A stretch of DNA of 64,000 nt from Sphingomonas sp. HF-S4 (GTDB lineage Bacteria > Pseudomonadota > Alphaproteobacteria > Sphingomonadales > Sphingomonadaceae): positions 1,798,001-1,862,000 of the forward strand of contig NZ_JAWJEJ010000001.1 of the NCBI RefSeq assembly GCF_032911445.1, given 5' to 3'. The notes below the pieces were generated by a model, which was given only the letters and a program-made list of their open reading frames with translations, was not told the DNA's origin and did no database searches. This document shows positions 18,101 through 26,569 of this stretch, piece by piece. Made by a program: the position numbers and the translations under genes. Positions within the stretch are counted from its first letter, which is position 1. Each line of letters begins with the position of its first letter.

Positions 18101-18342
18101 CTTCGATCGCGTTCATCCTCGGCGTGCTGCCGCTGGTGATCGCCAGCGGCGCCGCGGCCGAGCTTCGCCAGGCGCTGGGCGTCGCGGTGTTCTTCGGGAT
18201 GATCGGCGTGACCTTCTTCGGCCTGCTCTTCACCCCGGCCTTCTATGTGATGGTCCGCAAGCTCGCGGGCTGGTCGGAGAAGCAGCGCGACCGCTTCCGC
18301 CGCAAGCCGCACGATGCCCCCACGCCGGAGGCCGCAGCATGA
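15151..18342 (+). CDS. RND multidrug efflux pump, inner-membrane subunit (AcrB/MexB, HAE1 type)
   Basis: 1063 residues, normal for HAE1 pumps. Conserved features are the N-terminal [14 protein letters not shown], the TM4 proton-relay aspartates in [20 protein letters not shown], the TM10 lysine in [14 protein letters not shown], and porter-domain motifs ([30 protein letters not shown]). Twelve membrane segments surround two large periplasmic loops. It is a trimeric proton antiporter that takes up drugs or toxic compounds from the periplasm and inner membrane. The stop overlaps the start of the outer-membrane factor (ATGA). No regulator gene is adjacent. Confidence 0.96.
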   Translation: [1063 protein letters not shown]

Positions 18343-19775
18343 AGCGCCTGACGCTCCTCGCCGCCGGGCTGCTCGCAGGCTGCGCCGTCGGCCCGAACTA
18401 CGAACGGCCCGAGACGCCGAAAACCGCAGCCGGCACCTTCGTCGATCCGGGCGTGACCAAGGTGTCGCTCGGCGCGGTCGAGGGCGAATGGTGGCGGCTG
18501 TTCCGCGATCCGGTGCTCGACCGCCTCGTGCTCGATGCGCTGGCGCACAACACCGACATTCGCGTCGCCGCGGCCAACCTGCGCCGCGCCCGCGCCCAGC
18601 TGTCGGAAGCGCGCAACCAGCGATTGCCGACCACCGATCTGAGCGCGAGCTACACGCGCCAGCGCCAGGGCGGCAACGCGGTCAACTTCCCCGGCGTGCA
18701 GAGCAGCGAGTTCGATTTCTTCCAGGTCGGGCTCGATGCGGGCTACCAGGTCGACATCTTCGGCCAGGTCACGCGCGCGATCGAGGCGGCGCGCGGCGAC
18801 GTCGCCGCCGCGCAGGCCGGGCTCGACGCCGCCCGCATCGCGATCGCCGCCGAGACCGCGCGCACCTACGCCCAGGCGTGCAGCTTCGCCGCGCAGGCCG
18901 CGGTGGCGCGCGAGACCGCCGGACTCCAGGATCAGACGCTCGGCCTCACCCGCCGCCTGCTAGAGGCCGGCCGCGGCACCCAGCGCGACGTCGACCAGAC
19001 CCTCGTCCTTGCCGAAAGCGCCCGCGCCCAGGTTCCGCAGTTCGAAGCCGAGCGCCGCGCCGCGCTCTACGCGCTTGCCACGCTTACCGGCCGCCCGCCT
19101 GCCGAGACCGACGCTGCGGCCGCGAGCTGCACCGCCGCGCCGCAGGTCAGCGGGCTGATCCCGGTCGGCGACGGCACCGCGCTGCTCGCCCGCCGACCCG
19201 ACGTCCGCCAGGCCGAGCGTCAGCTCGCTGCCGACACCGCGCGCGTCGGCGTCGCCACGGCCGCGCTCTACCCGTCGATCCGGCTGCTCGGTTCGGTGAC
19301 GCTCGGCGCGCAGGACATCGGCGATCTCGCAAAGTCGGACTCGTTTGGTTTCTCGCTCGGGCCGCTGATCAGCTGGAGCTTCCCCAATATGGGCCAGGCG
19401 CGCAGCCGCCTGCGTCAGGCCGAGGCGACCGCCGAGGGTTCGCTCGCCAGCTTCGACGGTGCGGTGTTGGCCGCGCTACGTGAAGTCGAGCAGGCGCTCG
19501 CGCGCTATTCGGGCGAGATCGAGCGCAACGTCGCGCTCCGCCGCGCCGAGACCGCCGCGAGCAACGCCGCGCGCATCGCCGGCCTGCGCTTCTCGGCCGG
19601 CCGTGACACCCTGCTCCAGCGCATCGACGCCGAACGCGACCGCGCCAGCGCCCGCGCCCAGCTCGCCCAGTCCAACGCCGCGCTGGCCGAGGCCCAGGTC
19701 GCGCTGTTCAATGCGCTCGGCGGCGGCTGGGAGACGGCGCCGGCACCGGTACGGCGCGAGCCGACCGCCAATTGA
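18339..19775 (+). CDS. Outer-membrane efflux lipoprotein, NodT family
   Basis: 478 residues with a lipoprotein signal (LLAAGLLAGCAVGPNYERP, Cys near residue 15) and two TolC-like repeats. Characteristic motifs are WWRLFRDPVLDRLVLDALAHN and YQVDIFGQVTRAIEAARGDV in the first half and RRPDVRQAERQLAADTARVGVATAALYPSI in the second. It should form the trimeric channel that completes the adaptor-pump-channel efflux system. ATG 18339 overlaps the pump's stop. The gene ends right before a convergent small ORF (stops separated by no bases), leaving no room for a conventional terminator. Confidence 0.95.
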   Translation: MKRLTLLAAGLLAGCAVGPNYERPETPKTAAGTFVDPGVTKVSLGAVEGEWWRLFRDPVLDRLVLDALAHNTDIRVAAANLRRARAQLSEARNQRLPTTDLSASYTRQRQGGNAVNFPGVQSSEFDFFQVGLDAGYQVDIFGQVTRAIEAARGDVAAAQAGLDAARIAIAAETARTYAQACSFAAQAAVARETAGLQDQTLGLTRRLLEAGRGTQRDVDQTLVLAESARAQVPQFEAERRAALYALATLTGRPPAETDAAAASCTAAPQVSGLIPVGDGTALLARRPDVRQAERQLAADTARVGVATAALYPSIRLLGSVTLGAQDIGDLAKSDSFGFSLGPLISWSFPNMGQARSRLRQAEATAEGSLASFDGAVLAALREVEQALARYSGEIERNVALRRAETAASNAARIAGLRFSAGRDTLLQRIDAERDRASARAQLAQSNAALAEAQVALFNALGGGWETAPAPVRREPTAN

Positions 19776-20015
19776 TCAGGCGTTGGCGAGCCCGCGATCG
19801 GGGTTCTCGCTGAAACTGCGGGCTTCCGCCTCGGCGTCGCGCGTCGCGACCACGCGCAGCTTGCGGCGCTCGCGGTGCTCGGCGGCCACGGCTTCCTTGC
19901 CCCAGGCAGTCGCCGCGGCTTCGGCCTGAATGCGGACGCTATTGAGCGTCGAGGCCGCTGCGCGGGCGCGCTGGAGCGCTTCCTGCGCGCGGCACAGGAT
20001 CGATGATGGGGGAAT
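19776..20015 (-). CDS. Small helical protein, probable non-ATG (ATT) start
   Basis: About 79 residues, predicted mostly helical and charged (PPSSILCRAQEALQRARAA, then TAWGKEAVAAEHRERRK). No ATG, GTG or TTG stands at a sensible place. The site GAGAGGA lies 7 nt before an ATT (20013-20015) that begins IPPSSIL, so an ATT start is the best explanation; a second ATT six bases upstream is closer to the site. The reading frame continues upstream through the DUF1508 gene in another frame, which is shadow. It is third in a minus-strand row of small genes, 29 bp after the DUF1508 stop. Function unknown. Confidence 0.5.
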   Translation of the reverse strand: MPPSSILCRAQEALQRARAAASTLNSVRIQAEAAATAWGKEAVAAEHRERRKLRVVATRDAEAEARSFSENPDRGLANA

Positions 20016-20044
20016 GGGAATTTCCTCTCGGATAGGCTGAGCGA

Positions 20045-20341
20045 TCAGCCGGGAACAGAAAGTTCGCGCACGATCGCCGTGCCGGCGCCTGCGCGCAGCG
20101 CGTCCACCGCAGCCCGGCATTCGCGCTCGCTGGCAAATCCGTCGCCCGATGCGACGACGAGCCCCGTCTCCGAACGGAAGCGCCAGCGCCAGTCCTCGCC
20201 CGAGAACAGGATCGAGGTGAGCTTGATGCGATTGGCGCGGTATATCTCGAACATGGCCTGGCCGGCAGGGCGAAGATCCTGCTCGATTCTGTCCGCCGGC
20301 CCGTCCTGCCCGAAAGGGTGCGGGTCCGCGGACAGTGTCAT
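20045..20341 (-). CDS. DUF1508 (YegP-like) domain protein
   Basis: 98 residues. The segment FEIYRANRIKLTSILFSGEDW followed by WRFRSETGLVVASGDGFASERECRAAVDALR (about 31-82) matches the YegP/DUF1508 fold, a small beta-sheet plus helix in which a damaged or stored polymer chain is compared to a repeated strand motif. Here there is a single copy; E. coli YegP has two. Its biochemical role is not established. The start ATG overlaps the preceding small gene's stop (TGA within ATGA), so the two are translationally coupled. Confidence 0.75.
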   Translation of the reverse strand: MTLSADPHPFGQDGPADRIEQDLRPAGQAMFEIYRANRIKLTSILFSGEDWRWRFRSETGLVVASGDGFASERECRAAVDALRAGAGTAIVRELSVPG

Positions 20342-20547
20342 GGCCGCAGCCTGGTCCGGGTGACCGCGCCGGTGAGGACGCGCTTGCCGAACGCCTTGGC
20401 GACGGCATTGGCGCCGTCGATGTTCATCAGCACGACGCGAGTGCCACGCGGGTGCAGCGATTCGATCGCGCTGATCGCGGCCTGGTGCTTCGCCGCCATC
20501 GCGACGACGTCGGCCTGCTCGGCATCGATGTTGATTGCTCGCGACAC
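20338..20547 (-). CDS. Small hypothetical protein, first in a three-gene cluster
   Basis: 69 residues starting with GTG at 20547; GGGAG lies 6 nt upstream. The sequence (INIDAEQADVVAMAAKHQAA, then GTRVVLMNIDGANAVAKAFGKRV) suggests a helix-strand-helix arrangement but no family I recognise. It overlaps the DUF1508 gene by 4 bp and so probably belongs to the same transcript. The 120 bp upstream, to the GH31 stop, would hold its promoter. Confidence 0.6.
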   Translation of the reverse strand: MSRAINIDAEQADVVAMAAKHQAAISAIESLHPRGTRVVLMNIDGANAVAKAFGKRVLTGAVTRTRLRP

Positions 20548-20668
20548 ATGAGTCTCCCGTCAGAGCGGGAGCGCACGCATCTCTCAGCCGCGCCATGCTC
20601 GAATATCGGTCGGCGCAGTGATCTCGATATGGGGTGCCGGACTGCGCTTTACCAGTGCGGCACACCTT

Positions 20669-23515
20669 TCAAGGTCGCCGCACCGTGATCGCCGTCCCGT
20701 CATAGACGAAATTCTGCGGCGACTCGGCAAAGTCCGGGACCACCGCCCGCCCCGGCGTGTAGAAGCGCACCGAGACCGCGCGCTTCTTCTCCATGCCGTC
20801 GAACCCGCTTTGGCGCGCGCCGATCGTCAGCGTGGCCGCACCTTCGTCCCATTTGACCGGCACGCGGGCGAACTTGCCCTGCTTGTACGCCGGGCTGACG
20901 CCGTCATCCTCATAGAGCGAGAAGGCGCCGTCCGCCCCGGTGAAGACATGAAGCACGATCGGCCCATCGGGCTGTTCGCCGACATGGCTGATCGCCGCGC
21001 CCGTCGGCACGATCGATCCCGCCCGCACGAATAGCGGCATCGTCTCGCGGGGCGCCGCCGCCTTGACCGTCTGCCCGCCCTTGTAGAGCACGCCACTGGC
21101 GAAGTCGTACCACCCCGCCCCCTCGGGCAGATACACGTCGCGCGTCCGTGCCCCGAATTCGGTCACCGGCGCTACCAGGAATGCGGGCCCGAACATGTAC
21201 TGGTCGTCGATGTTCCAGGTCCGCTTGTCGCGCGGGAAATCCATCACCAGCCCGCGCATCATCGTGCCGTCCTTGTGCCAGGTGTCGGCGGCGATCGTGT
21301 AGATGTAGGGCATCAGCCGGTAGCGCAACCGGTCATAGGCGATCATCGACTCGTACATCGCCTGATCGCCGGCGGCGATCTCGAAGATCTCGCGCTTGGG
21401 GCTCTCGCCATGGCTGCGAAACAGCGGCGAGAAGGCACCGAACTGGAACCAGCGCAGGTTCAATTCGCGCCACTCGGCGACATGCGCCGGCTCCTGATTG
21501 GTATAGCGATCCTCGAGGGCGAAGCCGCCGATGTCGTGCGTCCAGTTGGGCACGCCGGACATCGACAGGTTGATGCCCGCCGAGATCTGATCGCGGAGAT
21601 CGTCCCAGCGCGCGGTGATATCGCCCGACCACAAAGCCGAACTGGTCCGCTGGATCCCGCCATAGCCCGAGCGGGTCAGGATGAACGGCCTTTTGTCGGG
21701 GAATGCTGCACGCAGCCCGTTGGCGACGCCTTCGGCATGGACCAGCGGGAAGCTGTTGAAGAAGGCGGCGGCCGGCCCCTGCGCGGTCGGCCCCATTCGA
21801 TCGATGCGCTGCTCGATCGACAGGTTCGAATGGATGTCGGGCTCGGTCGCGTCCATCCACCACGCGTCGAAGCCCTTGTCGGCCAACCCTTCCTTCATCT
21901 GGCGGAAATAGATCGCGCGCGCCTCGGCCGCATAGGGATCGTAGTCGGTATTCTCGTATCCCGGGCCGACCCAGTCCTTCTCCTTGGCCTTGAGGTTGCC
22001 GAGATAGAGATGGCCCTTCGCCATCAGTTCCTGCGCATTCTTCGTCCCCGGATAGAATTTGGGCCAGACCGAGATCATCACGCGCGTGTTGAGCGCATGC
22101 GCCTCGTTGACCATTCCCACCGGATCGGGGAAGCGCTTGGCGTCGAAGCAATGGCAGCCCCATTGGTCCTCGGGCCAGTAGAACCAATCCTGGACGATAT
22201 TGTCGATCGGGATGTCGCGTTTGCGATACTCGCGCACGACGCCGAGCAGTTGCTCCTGCGTCTCGTAGCGCTGGCGGCTCTGCCAGAAGCCGTACGCCCA
22301 GTTGGGCATCATCTCGGCCTTGCCGGTCAGCCCGCGATAGCCGGCGATCACTTCGTCCATGCTGCGCCCGCCGACATAATAATAGTCGATCGCGCGGCCG
22401 ACGTCCGACGAGAACCACAGCGAGTTGCGGTCGAGCTTGGCGAGCGGATCGGAATGAAACAGCGCCAGATAGCCCGCATTGGGTTCCCATTCGATACGCA
22501 GGTCGACCGGCTTGCCCGCTGTCATCGCCAGCTCGAAATTGTGAAACCACGGGTTCCAGTTCTGCCGCCAGCGCGACAGCACTTCCTTGCCGTCGGCGAA
22601 CACCTTCACATAGCTCGACGAATAAAGCCGGAATTTATGCGTGCCGGTCTTGTCCGGTGTCACGCTGCCCGACCAGACGACGCTCTGCTTGCCGACGACC
22701 ACGCCGGCGGTATTCTGCCCGCTCTGCGGGGAGGCCACCGTCTGCGCCTTGGCGGCTTCGGGCCAGTTCGCCTGGTCCTTGATGAACTGATAGTCGATGA
22801 ACGGCTCCTGCCGCGTCACCGCCAGCTTCTCGCCCAGGAAATACTCGGCCTTCCACCCAGGCTTGCCCCCGCTCGAAACCTTCAGCCCCTGCCCCACATG
22901 CGCATAGGGCACCGGGTTGCCGAACCGCGTGATCGAGTTGTTGTCCCAGAGCACCCCATAATTGCGCGTCGACACCAGGAACGGGATGCCGATGTCCATA
23001 TTGTGCTGGGCGAGTTCGACGTCCTCGCCATTGTAGTTCATCTGCCGGTTCTGGTGCTGGCCCAGGCCGTAGAACCCTTCGTCGGTCCCTCGGTTGAACT
23101 GTTGCTCGGTGGCGAGGAACGGCTTGCCGTCGGCGCTGGTTGCGGTGAAGCGCCGCCGCGCCTCGTCGAGCACCAGCTTGCCGCTCGCATCGCGAAACTG
23201 CACCCGCCCGTCCGAGAGCCGGATTTCCGCGCTCGCTTTGGGCAGCTTGAGCGTCACCAGCCCGCGCGCCTCGCTGACCACCGGATCGCCCACAGCGTCC
23301 GCCGTCACCATCAAGCTTTTAGGCAAAGTGAGGTCGCTCGTCGGCACCGCAGTTACGCGAAAGCCCGCATCGCCATAGGCCAGCACGCGCACGCGCTTGG
23401 CGGCGCCTTGGTCGGGGGTCACCACAACGCCGTGCGGCACGCGCTCGACCTCAGACGCCAGCGCCGTGCCCGACAGCAGCACCGCAAACGCCACGCCCCC
23501 CAACATCCTCTTCAA
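20669..23515 (-). CDS. Glycoside hydrolase family 31, probable alpha-xylosidase with inserted PA14 domain
   Basis: 948 residues with a signal peptide (about 1-20, ending TALAS). The GH31 catalytic nucleophile is Asp555 in WWMDATEPD and the acid/base is Asp632 in LWSGDITARW. A PA14-type domain (about 225-370, with KTGTHKFRLYSSSYVKVFADGKEV) is inserted in the N-terminal sandwich, as in known xyloglucan-active alpha-xylosidases such as Cellvibrio Xyl31A. It probably removes alpha-xylose from xyloglucan oligosaccharides in the periplasm. TTG 23515 is chosen because GGAG sits 7 nt before it; the next ATG (23506) lacks proper spacing. The xylosidase specificity is inferred from domain layout and the WMDATEPD motif. 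Confidence 0.88.
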   Translation of the reverse strand: MKRMLGGVAFAVLLSGTALASEVERVPHGVVVTPDQGAAKRVRVLAYGDAGFRVTAVPTSDLTLPKSLMVTADAVGDPVVSEARGLVTLKLPKASAEIRLSDGRVQFRDASGKLVLDEARRRFTATSADGKPFLATEQQFNRGTDEGFYGLGQHQNRQMNYNGEDVELAQHNMDIGIPFLVSTRNYGVLWDNNSITRFGNPVPYAHVGQGLKVSSGGKPGWKAEYFLGEKLAVTRQEPFIDYQFIKDQANWPEAAKAQTVASPQSGQNTAGVVVGKQSVVWSGSVTPDKTGTHKFRLYSSSYVKVFADGKEVLSRWRQNWNPWFHNFELAMTAGKPVDLRIEWEPNAGYLALFHSDPLAKLDRNSLWFSSDVGRAIDYYYVGGRSMDEVIAGYRGLTGKAEMMPNWAYGFWQSRQRYETQEQLLGVVREYRKRDIPIDNIVQDWFYWPEDQWGCHCFDAKRFPDPVGMVNEAHALNTRVMISVWPKFYPGTKNAQELMAKGHLYLGNLKAKEKDWVGPGYENTDYDPYAAEARAIYFRQMKEGLADKGFDAWWMDATEPDIHSNLSIEQRIDRMGPTAQGPAAAFFNSFPLVHAEGVANGLRAAFPDKRPFILTRSGYGGIQRTSSALWSGDITARWDDLRDQISAGINLSMSGVPNWTHDIGGFALEDRYTNQEPAHVAEWRELNLRWFQFGAFSPLFRSHGESPKREIFEIAAGDQAMYESMIAYDRLRYRLMPYIYTIAADTWHKDGTMMRGLVMDFPRDKRTWNIDDQYMFGPAFLVAPVTEFGARTRDVYLPEGAGWYDFASGVLYKGGQTVKAAAPRETMPLFVRAGSIVPTGAAISHVGEQPDGPIVLHVFTGADGAFSLYEDDGVSPAYKQGKFARVPVKWDEGAATLTIGARQSGFDGMEKKRAVSVRFYTPGRAVVPDFAESPQNFVYDGTAITVRRP

Positions 23516-23668
23516 GCCAAGTCTCCTGCTTTTTATCTATGCTATGCATTTTCAATTCAGCCGTCTACGGTGAAAGCCCATCCCTACGCGGTGATCCGCA
23601 GGCGCTCGGCATTGAAGCATTAACCTTGTCCGGCTATCCAAATCCGCGAGATCACGCGGGGGCGGTGT

Positions 23669-23908
23669 TTGGAGACGATGACCGAATTCTTCATTTCACT
23701 TTATGCGATGCTGGCGATGTTCGTCCTGTTCGCGATGCAGCGCAACCAGCGCGAGCAGCGGCCCAATCCGCAGATGGTGACGCTGGTAGGCTGGGGCTTG
23801 TTTTCTCTTTCCTCGACGCTGGCAATCCTGCTCGGCGCCGTCGGCCTCGCGCTGATGCTGGGGCTGCACATGCCCCTTCCCGCGACGTTCAACGCCCCGC
23901 TGTTCTGA
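23669..23908 (+). CDS. Small membrane protein
   Basis: About 76-79 residues with two hydrophobic segments (FFISLYAMLAMFVLFAM and LFSLSSTLAILLGAVGLALM) separated by a polar loop QRNQREQRPNPQM. No family recognised. The start is either TTG 23669 or ATG 23678; the ATG has GGAG only 3 nt away, so the TTG is kept. It ends 4 bp before the carbonic anhydrase gene, so the two are probably transcribed together. Confidence 0.6.
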   Translation: METMTEFFISLYAMLAMFVLFAMQRNQREQRPNPQMVTLVGWGLFSLSSTLAILLGAVGLALMLGLHMPLPATFNAPLF

Positions 23909-23912
23909 GGCC

Positions 23913-24437
23913 GTGCCGCTCTACGAACTGGGCGGCCAGCAGCCACAGATCGCGCCGGACGCCTGGGTCGCCCCGAGCGCCGACCTGATCGGCGACGTCC
24001 ATCTCGCCGAACTGGCTAGCGTGTGGTTCGGCGCGGTGATCCGTGCCGACAATACTCCGATCCGGGTCGGCGCGCGCACCAATGTCCAGGACGGCGCGAT
24101 GCTCCATTCGGATCCCGGCGCGCCGTGCATGCTCGGCGACGACGTCACTGTGGGCCACCACGCGATCCTCCACGGCTGCACGATCGGCGACCGCACGCTG
24201 ATCGGCATGGGCGCGACGATCCTCAACCGCGCGGTAATCGGCGAGGATTGCCTAGTAGGCGCCGGCGCGCTGGTCACCGAGGGCAAGACCTTCCCGCCCG
24301 GCCACCTGATCGTCGGTTCGCCCGCCAAGGCGATCCGCCCGCTCGACAACATGCAGAAGGCGATGCTCAAGGCGTCCGCGACGCTCTATGCCACCAAGCA
24401 GCGTGACTATGCGCGGGAACTCCGCCGAGTCGATTGA
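23913..24437 (+). CDS. Gamma carbonic anhydrase family protein (YrdA/PaaY-like)
   Basis: 174 residues starting at GTG. It has a left-handed beta-helix of hexapeptide repeats (VWFGAVIRADNTPIRVGART, VTVGHHAILHGCTIGDRTLIGMGATILN). The zinc-binding histidines are expected at HSDPG and in VGHHAILH, matching the three-His site of the family. It ends with the usual C-terminal helix (PLDNMQKAMLKASATLYATK). Members are trimers that either hydrate CO2 or act as thioesterase-like or structural proteins. Here it follows a small membrane protein without spacer. Whether it is catalytically active cannot be read from sequence. Confidence 0.88.
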   Translation: MPLYELGGQQPQIAPDAWVAPSADLIGDVHLAELASVWFGAVIRADNTPIRVGARTNVQDGAMLHSDPGAPCMLGDDVTVGHHAILHGCTIGDRTLIGMGATILNRAVIGEDCLVGAGALVTEGKTFPPGHLIVGSPAKAIRPLDNMQKAMLKASATLYATKQRDYARELRRVD

Positions 24438-24522
24438 GCAGCCGGCAGAGGCAAGTGGCCCTGCCGTAGCGTCGCCGGCGGCGGGATAGACAGCTGACCC
24501 GGTTGCGCTACAAAACTGGTCC

Positions 24523-25464
24523 ATGGCCCTTCCTCCGCTGTTCGATCGCCTTCGGCTTCCCGTCATTGGCTCGCCGCTGTTCATCATCTCGGTGCCCGAT
24601 CTGGTGATCGCACAGTGCAAGGCGGGGATCGTCGGCTCGTTCCCCGCGCTCAACGCGCGCCCGCAGAGCCTGCTCGACGAGTGGCTCCACCGCATCACCG
24701 AGGAACTCGCCGCCTGGGACCGCGCCAATCCCAACGCGCCCTCGGCGCCCTTCGCGGTCAATCAGATCGTCCACCGCTCGAACGACCGGCTCGAAGCGGA
24801 TCTCCACACCTGCGCCAAGTGGAAGGTGCCGATCGTCATCACTTCCTTGGGTGCACGCCCCGAGCTCAACGACGCGGTGCACAGCTGGGGCGGGATCACC
24901 CTCCACGACGTCATCGATGATCGCTTCGCGCACAAGGCCATCGAAAAGGGCGCCGACGGGCTGATCCTCGTCGCCACCGGCGCGGGCGGCCATGCCGGCG
25001 TGCTAAACCCCTTCGCCTTCGTCCAGGAAGTCCGCGACTGGTTCGAAGGGCCGCTGATCCTGTCGGGCGCGATCGCCACCGGCCGCGCGGTGCTCGCCGC
25101 GCAGGTGCTCGGTGCCGACCTGGCCTATATCGGCTCGCCCTTCATCGCGACCGACGAGGCGAATGCGGTCGACGCCTACAAGCAGGGCATTGTCGAGGGG
25201 CGCGCGTCGGATATCGTCTATTCGAACCTGTTCACCGGCGTCCACGGCAACTATCTCCGCAGTTCGATCGTCGCCGCCGGGCTCGACCCCGACAAGCTGC
25301 CAGAGAGCGATCCCAGCGCAATGAATTTCGGCGGCGCCAAGGCCTGGAAGGAAATCTGGGGGTCGGGTCAGGGTATCGGTGCCGTGACCGCCGTCGAGCC
25401 TGCCGTGGTCAAGATCGAGCGGCTCGCGCGCGAATACGCCGCAGCCAAGGCCCTGCTGAACTAG
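24523..25464 (+). CDS. Nitronate monooxygenase (2-nitropropane dioxygenase-like)
   Basis: 313 residues forming an FMN-binding TIM barrel. Motifs are LPVIGSPLFIISVPDLVIAQCKAGIVGSFPAL at the N-terminus, DGLILVATGAGGHAG in the middle (phosphate and nitronate site) and LILSGAIATGRAVLAAQVLGADLAYIGSPFIAT, the FMN phosphate loop. It should oxidise alkyl nitronates using FMN and O2 in the cytoplasm. The gene stands alone, 85 bp after the carbonic anhydrase gene. Some relatives act on unsaturated acyl thioesters as reductases, so the exact substrate is uncertain. Confidence 0.9.
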   Translation: MALPPLFDRLRLPVIGSPLFIISVPDLVIAQCKAGIVGSFPALNARPQSLLDEWLHRITEELAAWDRANPNAPSAPFAVNQIVHRSNDRLEADLHTCAKWKVPIVITSLGARPELNDAVHSWGGITLHDVIDDRFAHKAIEKGADGLILVATGAGGHAGVLNPFAFVQEVRDWFEGPLILSGAIATGRAVLAAQVLGADLAYIGSPFIATDEANAVDAYKQGIVEGRASDIVYSNLFTGVHGNYLRSSIVAAGLDPDKLPESDPSAMNFGGAKAWKEIWGSGQGIGAVTAVEPAVVKIERLAREYAAAKALLN

Positions 25465-25608
25465 CGTTCGACCCGATGGCACGAGGAAGCGGATTGCCCC
25501 GCATCCTCGAGCGCCCGCCGCCGAATGCAGCTACTTCCCGCTCGGGGAAAGGTGAAAATGCCGCCGACGCCACCTCGCGATGACCCCGGCGGCGCCCGCT
25601 GACGAACT

Positions 25609-26475
25609 TTAGAACAAGATCGGCGAACGCGGCACGATCAGGTCGCGCACCCGGTCGCCGCCGCGCGCATCTGCGCTGACGCCGAACCCGGCGAGCAGCG
25701 CCCCGCCCAAGAACGCGCCGAGCAGCAGGCTCAGCCCGGCCAGCGTCTCACCCTCGTTCGAACCCGGCCCGAATATCTCGCCCGGCTTGGTCGCGTTCAG
25801 ATCGGCCTGCGTTGCTACCTCGCCGGTATAGGCCGAGCGCCAGCCCGCCCCGCTGTCATTCTCGTGGAGCACGAAGCCATCGGCATTGGCGCGGTCGAGC
25901 GCGCGGCCGTTATTGCCCATTGTCACCTGGAGATCGCCGATCTCCTGCTGGCTGATCCCGGTCACCTCGATCGCCTGGTCGCCCTTGGTGATCGCCACCG
26001 AGCTGGCGAAATAGACGTTCGGATTGTCGTGGCCCTGCTCGGTGTTGATCGTGATCTTGGTGCCGTTGTCGAGCGTGAAGGTCGTCGTACCCCAGAAATC
26101 GTACGCCTGCTTGCCGTCGATCTCGACATGCGGATCGCCCCAGATCCGCGTGGTCTCGCCGGTATTAGCGTTGGTGATCGTGATCTCGCTGTTATGCTCG
26201 TTGAGCTTCAGGCTGTAGCCGTCGCCGAGATCAATCGCGGCCTTGCCGTCGCCGCCGGTCTGCACGCTCCAGCTCGCCTTGGTCTCGCCGCCGCAGCGCG
26301 CATCGACGTTCCAGTCACGCGGCAGGCAACCCGACGCGAACGGCCCGGCGCCGAGCGGGCTGAGCATCTTGCCCATGATCCCGGCCGCCAGCACGAAATT
26401 GGCCGAGGCCGATCCGGCGGCAAGCGCCTGGAAGGCGCCGAAGGAAGCGTTGGCGTTCGCACCGATGGCAGTCAT
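25609..26475 (-). CDS. DUF1521 domain protein with predicted metal-induced self-cleavage site
   Basis: 288 residues. The central domain (about 108-205) begins RIWGDPHVEIDG and continues FWGTTTFTLDNGTKITINTEQ and VYFASSVAITKGDQAIEVTG, matching DUF1521. In the Bradyrhizobium effector NopE1 this domain cuts itself on calcium binding between Asp and Pro of a GD-PHVD motif; here the equivalent is G113-D114-P115-H116-V117-E118. The N-terminus is Ala/Gly-rich without a standard signal, and residues about 244-266 form a hydrophobic segment. ATG 26475 has AGGGAA 7 nt upstream. It follows an Hsp70-family gene on the same strand after 94 bp. No type III secretion genes are in view. Confidence 0.82.
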   Translation of the reverse strand: MTAIGANANASFGAFQALAAGSASANFVLAAGIMGKMLSPLGAGPFASGCLPRDWNVDARCGGETKASWSVQTGGDGKAAIDLGDGYSLKLNEHNSEITITNANTGETTRIWGDPHVEIDGKQAYDFWGTTTFTLDNGTKITINTEQGHDNPNVYFASSVAITKGDQAIEVTGISQQEIGDLQVTMGNNGRALDRANADGFVLHENDSGAGWRSAYTGEVATQADLNATKPGEIFGPGSNEGETLAGLSLLLGAFLGGALLAGFGVSADARGGDRVRDLIVPRSPILF

Positions 26476-26569
26476 GTCGCGGTTCCCTGTCCTTGAGTTC
26501 GACAGGACGGTACCGCCGCACGGCGAGCCGCGCGCTCCGCGTTCCGACTAGGCGGGGTAATCGCTTCGA

